14,986 nucleotides of DNA from Actinomycetes bacterium (lineage in GTDB: Bacteria; Actinomycetota; Actinomycetes; Actinomycetales; Cellulomonadaceae), in the NCBI GenBank assembly GCA_023389455.1, contig JAEWEJ010000131.1, forward strand, positions 1-14,986, in the 5' to 3' direction. Of the stretch, positions 1 to 9,300 are shown piece after piece; positions within the stretch are counted from its first letter, which is position 1, and each line of letters begins with the position of its first letter. The translations under genes were made by a program, and so were the position numbers. Under the pieces are notes generated by a model. It was not told the DNA's origin. It did no database searches and saw only the letters and a list, made by a program, of their open reading frames with translations.

Positions 1-58
1 GGGGGGGGCGGGCGGGGTGGGGCCGGGCCCGGCGCGACGCGTGCGGCAGCGCCCGCGG
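1..58. other. G-rich window edge with 12-bp palindrome
   Basis: This is the 3' flank of the reductase gene on the minus strand. It has several G runs (positions 1-8, 14-17, 19-22) and a perfect palindrome GCCGGGCCCGGC at 22-33. On the minus strand the palindrome lies just past the reductase stop and could serve as a terminator stem, or the G runs could fold as a quadruplex. The neighbouring gene is outside the window, so nothing firmer can be said. Confidence 0.3.
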
Positions 59-619
59 TCAGACGCGGACGGGGGCCCGGTACCGGTCGACGAGCGCCAC
101 GAACGCGTCGAGGAACCCGCGCAGGAACGCCTCCGTGCGGGGGTCGGTGACGTGGCCGTCCTCGGTGAACAGGTCCGGCGTGGTCTGGATGAACCCCTCG
201 GGCTGACCGAGCGTGGGGGCGTCCAGGTGGCTGAGGATGGTCTTGAGGTGCTGCTGCGCGAGCGCGGCACCGGTGCCGCCCGGGGACGTGCCGGTGACGG
301 CCGTCGGCTTGCCGCCGAAGACGTTCTCGCCGTAGGGCCGCACGGCCCAGTCGAGCGCGTTCTTGAGCACGCCGGGGATCGAGCGGCTGTACTCCGGCGT
401 CACGATGAGCACGCCGTCGACGTCGCTGACGGCCTGCTTGAACGTCCGTGCGGGCTCGGGCAGGTGGCCGTCGTGGTCGGGGGAGTAGTGCGGCAGGTCC
501 CTGATCGGGATCTCGACGAGGGTCACGCCGTCCGGTGCGACGCGTTCGAGCGCCCGGGCGAGGCGCCGGTTGAGCGAGGTGGAGGAGATGCTGCCGACGA
601 TGTAGCCGATCGTGGTCAT
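59..619 (-). CDS. NADPH-dependent FMN reductase / NAD(P)H quinone reductase family
   Basis: This 186-aa flavodoxin-fold protein belongs to the NADPH-dependent FMN reductase family, cytosolic enzymes that pass electrons from NAD(P)H through FMN to quinones, azo dyes, chromate or free flavin. Near the N terminus GSISSTSLNRR matches the FMN-phosphate loop (GSxRxxSxNR). The central TPEYSRSIPGVLKNALDWA matches the family signature around the flavin (PEYxxSxPGxLKNAxDW). Length is typical. The start at 619 is chosen because AGGAG lies about 6 nt upstream on the minus strand and the protein then begins MTTIGYIVGS, directly entering the first beta strand; the longer reading to 718 adds 33 low-complexity residues and runs into the operator. 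The gene is divergent from a MarR regulator across an inverted repeat, so induction by a quinone-like or electrophilic signal is inferred. The substrate cannot be read from the sequence. Confidence 0.9.
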   Translation of the reverse strand: MTTIGYIVGSISSTSLNRRLARALERVAPDGVTLVEIPIRDLPHYSPDHDGHLPEPARTFKQAVSDVDGVLIVTPEYSRSIPGVLKNALDWAVRPYGENVFGGKPTAVTGTSPGGTGAALAQQHLKTILSHLDAPTLGQPEGFIQTTPDLFTEDGHVTDPRTEAFLRGFLDAFVALVDRYRAPVRV

Positions 620-689
620 GGGTGCTCCTGGTGTCGGGGCGGCTCGGTCCGACCGTGCCCCCGTGGTCGCCACGGGTCGAGGCGATGAC

Positions 690-720
690 GTATGTCTACC
701 AAACCGATGGGCAGACATAC
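690..720. promoter_or_regulatory. Inverted-repeat operator in the reductase/MarR divergent region
   Basis: GTATGTCT at 690-697 and AGACATAC at 713-720 form a perfect 8-bp inverted repeat with a 15-nt spacer; two more inner pairs (CC 699-700 with GG 710-711) extend the symmetry. It lies between the two divergent genes and is AT-richer than its surroundings. Each arm also resembles a promoter part: TGTCTA (693-698) and CATACT (716-721) are 17 nt apart on the plus strand, and the symmetric TGTCTG/CATACG pair is 17 nt apart on the minus strand. This is the expected place and form for a MarR dimer site repressing both genes. Binding is inferred. Confidence 0.7.
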
Positions 721-771
721 TAGATGTCGAGCCATTCGTTTGTTCTCGCGCTGGGTCGCGGTGGCGGCGCG

Positions 772-777
772 TACGAT
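772..777 (+). promoter_or_regulatory. Candidate -10 box (TACGAT) for a leaderless MarR transcript
   Basis: TACGAT fits the actinobacterial -10 form TANNNT and ends 6 nt before the ATG at 784. No Shine-Dalgarno is visible there, so transcription starting at or next to the A of the ATG is plausible. No clear -35 hexamer is seen at 17-18 nt. Confidence 0.4.
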
Positions 778-783
778 CAGCGC

Positions 784-1323
784 ATGGGCGAGGGGCGGAG
801 CGACGAGGTCACGGACCCGCAGGCCGCGCCCGGGGCCGACCTCGGGTGGTGCCTCGGCGTGATCCTGCGCCGGTGGACCGAGCTCGTGGAGGAGGCGGCG
901 GACGTGCCCCACGGCACGCGCGGCTACCAGATCCTCTCCGTCGTCGGTCACAACGACCCACCGACGCAGAGCGGGCTGGCCAAGCACCTGCGGATCGACA
1001 AGACGGTGATGCCGTACGTGATCGACGCCCTCGAGGAGGCCGGCCTGGTCGAGCGGCGCATGGACCCGACCGACCGTCGTGTCCGGCGCATCGCCCTGAC
1101 CCCGCAGGGGGAGGCGACTCTCGCCGAGCTCGAGACCAAGGTGCGTGCCGCCGAGGCCGCGGTGTTCGAGGGGGTGCCCGACGACGCCCGCCGGGACTTC
1201 ACCGCGCGGGCGTCCGAGCTGGCCGCGGTCGTCCACGGTGCGCAGCCCTCCGTCGACCCCTGCATGGCGGCCCGGGACGCCCTGGTGGACATGACGCTCG
1301 CGCCCGGCACGCGCCGGCCCTAG
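784..1323 (+). CDS. MarR-family transcriptional regulator
   Basis: This 179-aa winged-helix regulator binds DNA as a dimer and usually represses its own gene and a divergent neighbour until a phenolic, quinone or oxidant ligand releases it. The recognition region reads PTQSGLAKHLRIDKTVMPYV, followed by LEEAGLVERR and the wing DPTDRRVRRIALTPQG, all typical of MarR (DxRxxxxxLT). Cys23 lies in the first helix (LGWCLG), near where OhrR-type members carry the peroxidatic cysteine, and Cys160 lies near the C terminus; a redox switch is possible but only inferred. The start at 784 is preferred over 724 because the extra 20 residues are low-complexity and a TACGAT box sits 6 nt upstream. It diverges from the FMN reductase across the inverted repeat at 690-720, its likely operator. 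Confidence 0.9.
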   Translation: MGEGRSDEVTDPQAAPGADLGWCLGVILRRWTELVEEAADVPHGTRGYQILSVVGHNDPPTQSGLAKHLRIDKTVMPYVIDALEEAGLVERRMDPTDRRVRRIALTPQGEATLAELETKVRAAEAAVFEGVPDDARRDFTARASELAAVVHGAQPSVDPCMAARDALVDMTLAPGTRRP

Positions 1324-1397
1324 TCCCGCGGGCGACGCCGCGAGCGTGGCCTGGGCCGTAGCGTGGCCCTCCCGGAGGTCCAGGGCGGAGGAGGGCC

Positions 1398-2042
1398 ATG
1401 ACGAGCAGCCACGGTGCCGCGCAGGACGCGACGTCCCGGCTCGCGGAGCTGGAGCACGGCACCACCGCCGCCGCCGCGCTCGAGCTCTTCGACTCCCTGC
1501 CCGCGCTGGGGACCGACGAGATGCTGGGCCGCTGGGCCGGTCGCGGCGTCCCCACGGCGCACCCGTTCGACGGGATGCTGGAGGCGCTCGGCTGGTACGG
1601 CAAGCGCATGGACAGCCCGGACGACGTCCACCCGCTGGTGTTCCGCGGCGCGCACGCCCGGCTGGTCGCGATCACGCCCACGCTGCTGCCCCTGGGGCCG
1701 GCGCTGCGGCTGGCACCCGTCGTGCCGCCGGCCGTCGCCGCCCGCGTCTTCGCGGTCCTGCGGCCGCTGCTGACGACCTCGCGCCCGCAGGCGCGCCTGC
1801 GCACGGTGACGTACCGCGGGGTCGCGTCGGCGGCGATGGTCTACGACCGGCTGCCGATCATCGACGCGTTCCGCCGGGTCGACGGCCGCACGGTGCTGGG
1901 CGTGATGGACGTGCGGGGGTCGGCGGTCCCCTACGTCTTCGTGCTCCGGCGGGACCGGGCTCCGCGGCCCGCTGAGTCGTCGTTCGGACGAGTCCACGGG
2001 TCGAGACCGGGTGCTTCGTCCGCAACAGCCACGCGCTCGTGA
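1398..2042 (+). CDS. GXWXG and DUF4334 domain protein
   Basis: This 214-aa protein has the arrangement of the GXWXG plus DUF4334 family, small proteins of unknown function in actinobacteria and proteobacteria. Residues 41-48 (EMLGRWAG) give the GxWxG motif, followed by HPFDGMLEALGWYGKRM and the HPLVF segment. The second half (about 130-190), with YRGVASAAMVYDRLPIIDAF and a terminal YVFVLRRD, matches DUF4334. The start has a strong GGAGGAGGG ribosome binding site at 1387-1395. A TAGCGT box at 1359-1364 could be its promoter. After VLRRD, where I would expect the family to end, about 30 low-complexity residues follow, and the reading frame runs into the region upstream of the desaturase. A sequencing slip or recent stop loss would explain that tail. 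Biochemical role unknown. Confidence 0.8.
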   Translation: MTSSHGAAQDATSRLAELEHGTTAAAALELFDSLPALGTDEMLGRWAGRGVPTAHPFDGMLEALGWYGKRMDSPDDVHPLVFRGAHARLVAITPTLLPLGPALRLAPVVPPAVAARVFAVLRPLLTTSRPQARLRTVTYRGVASAAMVYDRLPIIDAFRRVDGRTVLGVMDVRGSAVPYVFVLRRDRAPRPAESSFGRVHGSRPGASSATATRS

Positions 2043-2139
2043 TCCGGTTCCACTGGAAAGGGACACCAGGATGTGGTGGGCTACCGCGCACGCGTCCCCC
2101 GCGCGTCGTCGTGCCATGCCCCGAAGCCGAGGTGCCCCG

Positions 2140-3255
2140 TTGACCACCGTCACCCACAGTTCTCCGTCCGACGACCGACCGGCGAGGGTGAGGGGGGACC
2201 GTCCAGCGCGTGAGCGGCACGTCAGCGACTTCACGGAGCTCGCCCGCGTGGTCCGCGAGATGGGGTTGATGCGACGGCGCCACGGGTACTACTGGACCCG
2301 GTTCGCCGTCCTCACGCTCGTGCTGGCCGCGGTCCTCGTCGCCTTCGTGCGCATCGGCCCGTCGTGGTGGCAGATGGTGACCGCCGCGGTTCTGGCGGTG
2401 GTGCTGGGCCAGGTGATGTTCCTGGGCCACGACGCCGCGCACAAGCAGATCTTCGCGTCGAGCCGCTGGAACGACTGGGCCAGCCTGGTCCTGGCGAACC
2501 TCTACGCGGGCATGAGCTACGGCTGGTGGAACCACAAGCACGGCCGGCACCACGCGAAGCCCAACACCGTCGGCGCCGACGGCGACATCACGCCCGGCGT
2601 CCTCGTCTTCACCACCGCGAACCTCGAGAAGACCCGCACCGGCGTCAAGGGCTGGTTCGCGCAGCGCCAGGGGTGGTTCTTCTTCCCGCTGCTGCTGCTG
2701 GAGGGCATCAACCTGCACGTGTCGGGGATCAAGACGATCTTCGGGCGGGGGCCCGTGAAGCGTCGGGCCGTGGAGATCGCCTTCGTCACGGTCCGCCTGG
2801 GCGGCTACCTCGCGCTCGTCTTCTGGGTCCTGCCGGTCGGCATGGCGCTGGCCTTCCTGGGCGTGCAGCTCGGCCTGTTCGGCGTCTACATGGGCGCGTC
2901 GTTCGCGCCCAACCACAAGGGCATGCCCGTGGTTCCCGCGTCGATGAAGATGGACTTCCTGCGCCGGCAGGTGCTGCTCAGCCGCAACATCACCGGCGGG
3001 CGGCTGGTCGACTGGTTCATGGGTGGCCTGAACCACCAGGTCGAGCACCACCTGTTCCCGAGCATGCCCAGCCCGGCGCTGCGCGCGGCCCGCCCGATCG
3101 TGCGGGAGTTCTGCGAGTCGCGCGGCATCACCTACACGCAGACCACCCTGCTGGAGTCCTACCGGATCGTCGTCCGGTACCTCAACGAGGTGGGCCTGGC
3201 CGCGCGCGACCCGTTCCAGTGCCCGCTCGTGGCGGAGTACCGCATGGCGCGCTGA
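2140..3255 (+). CDS. Membrane fatty-acid desaturase (acyl-lipid/acyl-CoA type)
   Basis: This integral membrane di-iron enzyme inserts a double bond into acyl chains, using O2 and electrons from a ferredoxin or flavin partner. With the TTG start it has 371 aa and three histidine boxes: HDAAH (97-101), HGRHH (134-138) and HQVEHH (299-304), the last being the QxxHH form seen in front-end and linoleoyl-type desaturases. Hydrophobic stretches flank the boxes (about 60-95 and 215-255). The start is uncertain. TTG at 2140 has GAGGTG 5 nt upstream and gives MTTVTHSS; ATG at 2071 has a purine-rich GGAAAGGGA further upstream and adds 23 residues (394 aa); ATG at 2011 would overlap the previous gene by 32 nt. 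No reductase or ferredoxin partner is adjacent. Membrane fluidity control is the usual role. Confidence 0.9.
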   Translation: MTTVTHSSPSDDRPARVRGDRPARERHVSDFTELARVVREMGLMRRRHGYYWTRFAVLTLVLAAVLVAFVRIGPSWWQMVTAAVLAVVLGQVMFLGHDAAHKQIFASSRWNDWASLVLANLYAGMSYGWWNHKHGRHHAKPNTVGADGDITPGVLVFTTANLEKTRTGVKGWFAQRQGWFFFPLLLLEGINLHVSGIKTIFGRGPVKRRAVEIAFVTVRLGGYLALVFWVLPVGMALAFLGVQLGLFGVYMGASFAPNHKGMPVVPASMKMDFLRRQVLLSRNITGGRLVDWFMGGLNHQVEHHLFPSMPSPALRAARPIVREFCESRGITYTQTTLLESYRIVVRYLNEVGLAARDPFQCPLVAEYRMAR

Positions 3256-3261
3256 CCCACC

Positions 3262-3277
3262 GGTCGCCGGCGCGACC
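3262..3277 (+). terminator. Hairpin after the desaturase
   Basis: GGTCGC (3262-3267) pairs with GCGACC (3272-3277) around a 4-nt loop, 6 nt after the desaturase stop. A run of C, not T, follows, so it is at best a U-less actinobacterial terminator. Confidence 0.45.
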
Positions 3278-3300
3278 CCCCCCCCGCCGAGCCTCCCCCT

Positions 3301-3332
3301 GAAACGTGCGAGACGGGCGTTTCGTGCATACT
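3301..3332 (+). promoter_or_regulatory. Candidate promoter/operator for the giant surface protein
   Basis: GAAACG (3301-3306) and CGTTTC (3318-3323) form an inverted repeat with an 11-nt spacer. It is followed at once by TGCATACT, which contains an extended -10-like element (TG, one base, then ATACT; hexamer CATACT 3327-3332). This would give a leader of about 40 nt before the ATG at 3381. The inverted repeat overlaps the place where the polymerase would bind, so a repressor or activator site is plausible. No regulator is recognisable. Confidence 0.35.
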
Positions 3333-3380
3333 GGCTCGGGTCGGCCCGCGAGGGTCGGCATCCATGCGCTGGGGGGCACC

Positions 3381-6300
3381 ATGGGGACGACGTTGTCGGA
3401 GCGTACGCGGCGAGCCGTGGCAGTGCTGTGGTCGATGGTGCTGGCCGTCGCGCTGCTCGGCGGGACCACGGCCCAGGGGAGCGCCCCGGTCGCTCCGCTC
3501 GCCGTGCCCGTCCCGACGGGCAACGAGGCCGTCATCTCGGTGCGGGTCGGTGCGGATCGGGTGGGCACGAGCGCCGTCTCCGGCGTCGCGGGCACGACCC
3601 TGCAGCTCTACGACGGGACGACCGCGCCGACGACACCGGTCGCCGACGCGTGGGCGACGTGCGTGTCCGACGCCGACGGGGACTGCTCCTTCGTCGTCCC
3701 TGACACCCAGGCTGGGCGGTTCGGGTGCTTCAGCAGCGACGCCGGGGACAACTGCGACCGCCGGTTCTGGGTGGTGCAGACCGGCGCCCCCGACGGGTTC
3801 TTCATCAACCCGACCTTGCGCACCGGCCCCGGCGACGGCACGGGCTCGGAGCTCACGCCCTACCGGTTCCGCACCGGGGCGACCCTGAGAGCCGGCAACA
3901 CGTACACCTCGCAGACGACCTTCATGGTGTCGTCGGGCTCCACCAACCGCACCGCGTCGGGCGGCGTCTGGCAGCAGTCGCGCGTGAACCCCGCGCTCAC
4001 CACGCAGTGCGGGCTCAACGTCGCGCTCGTGCTCGACCTGTCCGGTTCCGTCACGCAGACGCAGCTCCCGCAGCTCAAGGGTGCCGCGGACACGTTCATC
4101 GACTCGCTCGTCGGCACACCCTCGGACGTGGCGCTCTTCTCCTTCTCGACGGTCTCGCCCGCCGAGGGCGCCGACCAGAACTACCCCGGGCTCACGGGCG
4201 TGGCGACCCAGGCCGGTGCCGACCAGGTCAAGGCGCGCTACGCGTCGTGGACGGCCGGCGGCGGCACCAACTGGGACCGGGGCCTCGCGGTGGCCGCCGA
4301 GGCGAACCCGACGTACGACATCGTCGTGGTCATCACCGACGGCGACCCCACGTTCTACTCCCAGCCCGCCGAGGGGCCGGGCAACTTCAGCCGCCTGCGT
4401 GAGGTCGGCAACGGCGTCTTCTCGGCCAACGCCGTCAAGGCGGAGGGCTCCCGGGTGCTCGCGGTGGGCGTCGGGTCGGGCGTCAGCGACCCGGCGACGG
4501 CGGTCAACCTCGCGGCGATCTCGGGCCCGACCGCGTACGACGGCACGAACGTGCTCACGGCGGACTACTTCCAGGTGTCGGACTACGAGGTCGTCGGGCA
4601 GGGCCTGCGCCAGCTGGCCCTGGGGGAGTGCGCCGGGTCGCTGTCGGTCGTCAAGCAGCTCGTCGGGTCGGACGGCGACATCACGACCGCCGAGCCCGGC
4701 GGTGCCGGCTGGACCTTCGACGCCGCGACGACGTCGCCCGGTGTCACGCTGGGCACGACCAGCGCCACGACGGACCAGACCAGCGCGGTGAACTTCCCGC
4801 TCACGTACGACGGCGGCGTCACCTCGGGGACGGTCGCGGTGACCGAGCAGACGCAGGCGGGCACGACGCCCTTCCCGGTGGACGGTGCCAACGCGGTCTG
4901 CCGCGACATCGACGCCGGCACCAGCCTGCCCGTGACCAACACGGGCCCCGGCGGCTTCAGCGTGGACGTCGCCAACACGGAGGCCGTGAGCTGCACCGTG
5001 TACAACCAGGTCGCCGAACCCGCGACCGTCACGGTCGACAAGGAGTGGGTGATCAACGGCGCGGACCCCGTCCCGCAGGGCAACCAGCCCGGCGGGTTCA
5101 CGTCCCAGCTCACCCTCACCGGGCCGGGCGGCGCCGCCGCGACCGAGCAGAACTGGCGCGTCACCCGGACCGGCTACGTCGCCGGTGAGTCCGTCACGAT
5201 CGACGAGGAGGTCACGCTTGAGCCGGTCGCGATCGACGCGGACCTGTGCACGGTCGCGACACCGCAGGTCGTCGAGGTCGACGGCGCGGTCGTGACGCCG
5301 GTCGACGTGCCGACGACCGGCTACCAGACCGCCCTGGTGGCGGGCGCCAACACGTTCACGATCCGCAACACCGTCACGTGCGAGTCTCGGCTCACCCTGG
5401 TCAAGGACGCCCAGGGGACGGCCGACCCGACGCAGTGGACGCTGTCGGCGCTGCCCGCGCCGGACGCCCCGGCGGGGCAGCTGCCGGGGCCGACCGGGAC
5501 CACCGGCGCCGCGGGCGCGACCGACCAGGTCGTGACCGCCAACGTCCCGTACCAGCTCGCCGAGTCCGGCGGTCCGCCGACCTACGTCCAGGTGGACGAG
5601 CGCACGGACCTGCAGACCTACCCGGCGTCGACAGGGTCCTGGAACTGCCTGCGCGTCGACGCCGACGGCAACGAGGTCGCGGGCTACGGCGACGGCCTCA
5701 ACGGTGGCGTCACCGTGCCGATCGCCGAGCGGATCGTGTGCACCGCGACCAACCAGACGGCGCAGCTGGCTCTCGCCAAGGAGGTCGTCAACGACGCCGG
5801 CGGCACCGCCACCCCGGCGGACTTCACGCTGCGCGCCGTACCGTCCACGTCGCCGCCGGTCGAAGGTCTGACGACCGTCGAGGTGACCGGTACCGCGCCG
5901 GACGCCGCGACGTCCGTCGAGGTGCGGCCGGGGCACCCCTACGCACTGAGCGAGAGCGGGCCGGCGGGCTACACCTCGACGGAGATCCAGTGCACCGTCG
6001 ACGGCGAGACCCGGGCCGTCACCGAGATCACCCTCGAGGCCGGACAGGACGTCCTGTGCGTCTTCGTCAACGACGACGACCCGGCCGAGCTGACGCTGCG
6101 CAAGGTCGTCGACGCCGGCACGACCGGCGCGACCCAGACACCGGCGGACTGGACGCTGACGGCGACGCCGCAGGGCACCACGGAGCAGGAGCCGGTGTCG
6201 GGCAACGGGGCCGACGGCGTCACGGACGTCGAGGTCGTCGCCGGCAGCTACGCGCTGACGGAGTCCGAGGTCGCCGGGTTCGAGGCGGGCGACTGGACGT

Positions 6301-9300
6301 GCGTCGACGCGTCCGGCGCGACGGTCACCGTCACCGCCGGGGTCGTCGCACTGACGCCCGGTGCGGACGTGACGTGCTCGATCACCAACACGGCGGTCGC
6401 TCCGACGCTCACGCTGGTCAAGCAGGTCGTCAACGACCAGGGCGGCACGGCTGTGGCGACCGACTGGACGCTGACGGCCACGGGCCCGACCGCGGGCGTG
6501 ACGGGGACGACCGGGGCGGCGGCGATCACGCAGGCCCCGGTCGCGATCGGCGCGTACACGCTGTCGGAGTCCGGTGGCCCGGCGGGGTACACCGCGGGTG
6601 CCTGGACGTGCCTCGACGGGCAGACGGACGTGCCCGTCACCGACGGGGCCGTGACGGTGGCGCTGGGTCAGGCCGTGACCTGCACCGTCGTGAACGACGA
6701 CGCAGCCGCGCTGCTCACCCTGCGCAAGGAGGTGGCCGCGGGCGACACGGGCGCCACGCAGACGCCGGCGGACTGGACGCTGACCGCGACGCCGCAGGGC
6801 ATCACGGGTCAGGGCCCGGTGAGCGGTGACGGGGCGTCCGGCGTGACGTCGGTGGAGGTCTTCGCCGGTGGTTACGCGCTGTCGGAGTCCGAGGTCGCCG
6901 GGTTCGACGCCGGGACGTGGTCGTGCACCGACGCCGCGGGCGCGGTGGCCGTGGCGGACGACGTCGTGACCCTGGCCAACGGGGCGGACGTCACGTGCAC
7001 GATCACGAACACGGCGGTCGCACCGACGCTGACGCTGCAGAAGCAGGTCGTCAACGACCAGGGCGGGACGGCCGTGGCGACGGACTGGACGCTGACGGCG
7101 ACCGGTCCGACCGCGGGCGTCAGTGGTGCGACCGGAAGCCCGGCGGTCACGCAGGCGACCGTCGCGATCGGTGACTACACGCTGTCGGAGTCCGGCCCGG
7201 CGGGGTACACCGCCGGTGACTGGACGTGCCTGGACGGGCAGACCAGCGTGCCGGTCACCGACGGCGTCGTGACGATCGCGGTCGGGCAGGACGTCACGTG
7301 CACGGTCGTCAATGCCGACCAGCCTGCGCTGCTGACGCTGCGCAAGGCGGTGGACGCGGGTGCCAGCGGCGCCACGCAGACGCCGGCGGACTGGACGCTG
7401 ACCGCGACGCCGCAGGGCGTCACGGGTCAGGGCCCGGTGAGCGGAGACGGGGCCACCGGCGTGACGTCCGTGGCGGTCTTCGCGGGCGGCTACCAGCTCT
7501 CGGAGTCCGACGTCGCGGGGTTCGCGGCGGGCACGTGGTCGTGCACCGACGCGGCCGGTGAGGTGGCGGTGGCGGACGACGTCGTGACCCTCGCCAACGG
7601 TGCGGACGTGACCTGCACGATCACGAACACCGCGGTCGCGCCGAGGCTCACGCTCGTCAAGGACGTCACCAACGACAGCGGCGGCACGGCCACGCCGGCC
7701 GACTGGACGCTCACGGCGACCGGTCCGACCGCGGGCGTGAGCGGCGTGACGGGTGAGCCGGCGGTCACCGCGGCGACCGTCGCGATCGGCGACTACGCCC
7801 TGTCCGAGAGCGGCCCGGCCGGGTACGCGGCCGGCGACTGGACCTGCGTCGACGGCGACGGCACCGACGTGCCGGTCACCGGTGGCACCGTGACGGTGGC
7901 GCTGGACCAGGACGTCACGTGCACCGTCGTCAACGACGACCAGCCGGGCGTGCTCACCCTGACCAAGGTGGTCGTCAACGACCAGGGCGGCACGGCCGTG
8001 GCGACCGACTGGACGTTGACCGCGGACGGCCCGACCGCCGGCGTCAGCGGCGCCAGCGGCAGCGCCGCGGTGACCGCGGTCGAGGTCGCGGCCGGCGCGT
8101 ACACCCTCACGGAGTCCGGCCCGGCGGGGTACACCGCGGGCGACTGGACGTGCCTGGACGGGCAGACCGACGTGCCGGTCACCGACGGGGTCGTGACGGT
8201 CGCGCTGGGCCAGGAGGTCACGTGCACGGTCGTGAACGACGACGCCGCCGCGCTGCTGACGCTGCGCAAGGTGGTGGACGCGGGCGCCAGCGGCGCCACG
8301 CAGACGCCGGCGGACTGGACGCTGACCGCGACGCCGCAGGGCATCACGGGTCAGGGCCCGGTGAGCGGTGACGGGGCGTCCGGCGTGACGTCGGTGGAGG
8401 TCTTCGCCGGCGGGTACGCGCTCTCGGAGTCCGACGTCGCGGGGTTCGAGGCGGGCACGTGGTCGTGCACCGACGCCGCGGGCGCGGTGACGGTGGCGGA
8501 CGACGTCGTGACGCTCGCGAACGGCGCAGCGGTCACCTGCACGATCACCAACACGGCGCAGGCACCGACGCTCACACTGGCCAAGTCGGTCACGAACGAC
8601 CACGGCGGCACGGCCACGCCGGCCGACTGGACGCTCACGGCGACCGGTCCGACCGCGGGCGTGAGCGGCGTGACGGGTGAGCCCGCCGTCACCGCGGCGA
8701 CCGTCGCGATCGGCGACTACGCCCTGTCCGAGAGCGGCCCGGCCGGGTACGAGGCCGACCCCTGGACCTGCGTCGACGGCGACGGCACCGACGTGCCGGT
8801 CACCGGTGGCACCGTGACGGTGGCGCTGGACCAGGACGTCACGTGCACCGTCGTCAACGACGACCTCCCGGCGCTGCTCACGCTGACCAAGGTGGTCGTC
8901 AACGACCACGGCGGCACCGCCGAGGCGACGGACTGGACGCTCTCCGCCGACGGCCCGACCGCGGGCGTCAGCGGCGCGTCGGGGACCACGGCGGTGACGG
9001 GGGCCGAGGTGAGCGCGGGCACGTACGACCTCGCGGAGGACGGTCCGCCCGACTACACGGCGTCGGCATGGTCCTGCGAGGGCGGCAGCCTCACCGGGTC
9101 GGCGCTCACCGTGACGAACGGGGAGACGGTCGTCTGCACGATCACGAACACGTTCGACGCGCCGGTGCTCACGCTCGTCAAGGAGGTCGTCAACGACGAC
9201 GCCGGGACGGCCGTCGCCACGGACTGGACGCTGTCCGCCGACGGCCCGGAGCCGGTCAGCGGCACCACCGGCAGCGCGGCGGTCACCGACGCGCCCGTGG

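Noticed and set aside
1320..2234. Minus-strand frame opposite the DUF4334 gene.
   Set aside because: Arg-rich shadow; the plus frame has a strong ribosome binding site and a recognisable GxWxG motif.
2364..3302. Long overlapping plus-strand frame inside the desaturase gene.
   Set aside because: Low-complexity Arg/Ala/Pro/Gly translation without motifs, in a region where the desaturase frame has all three histidine boxes.
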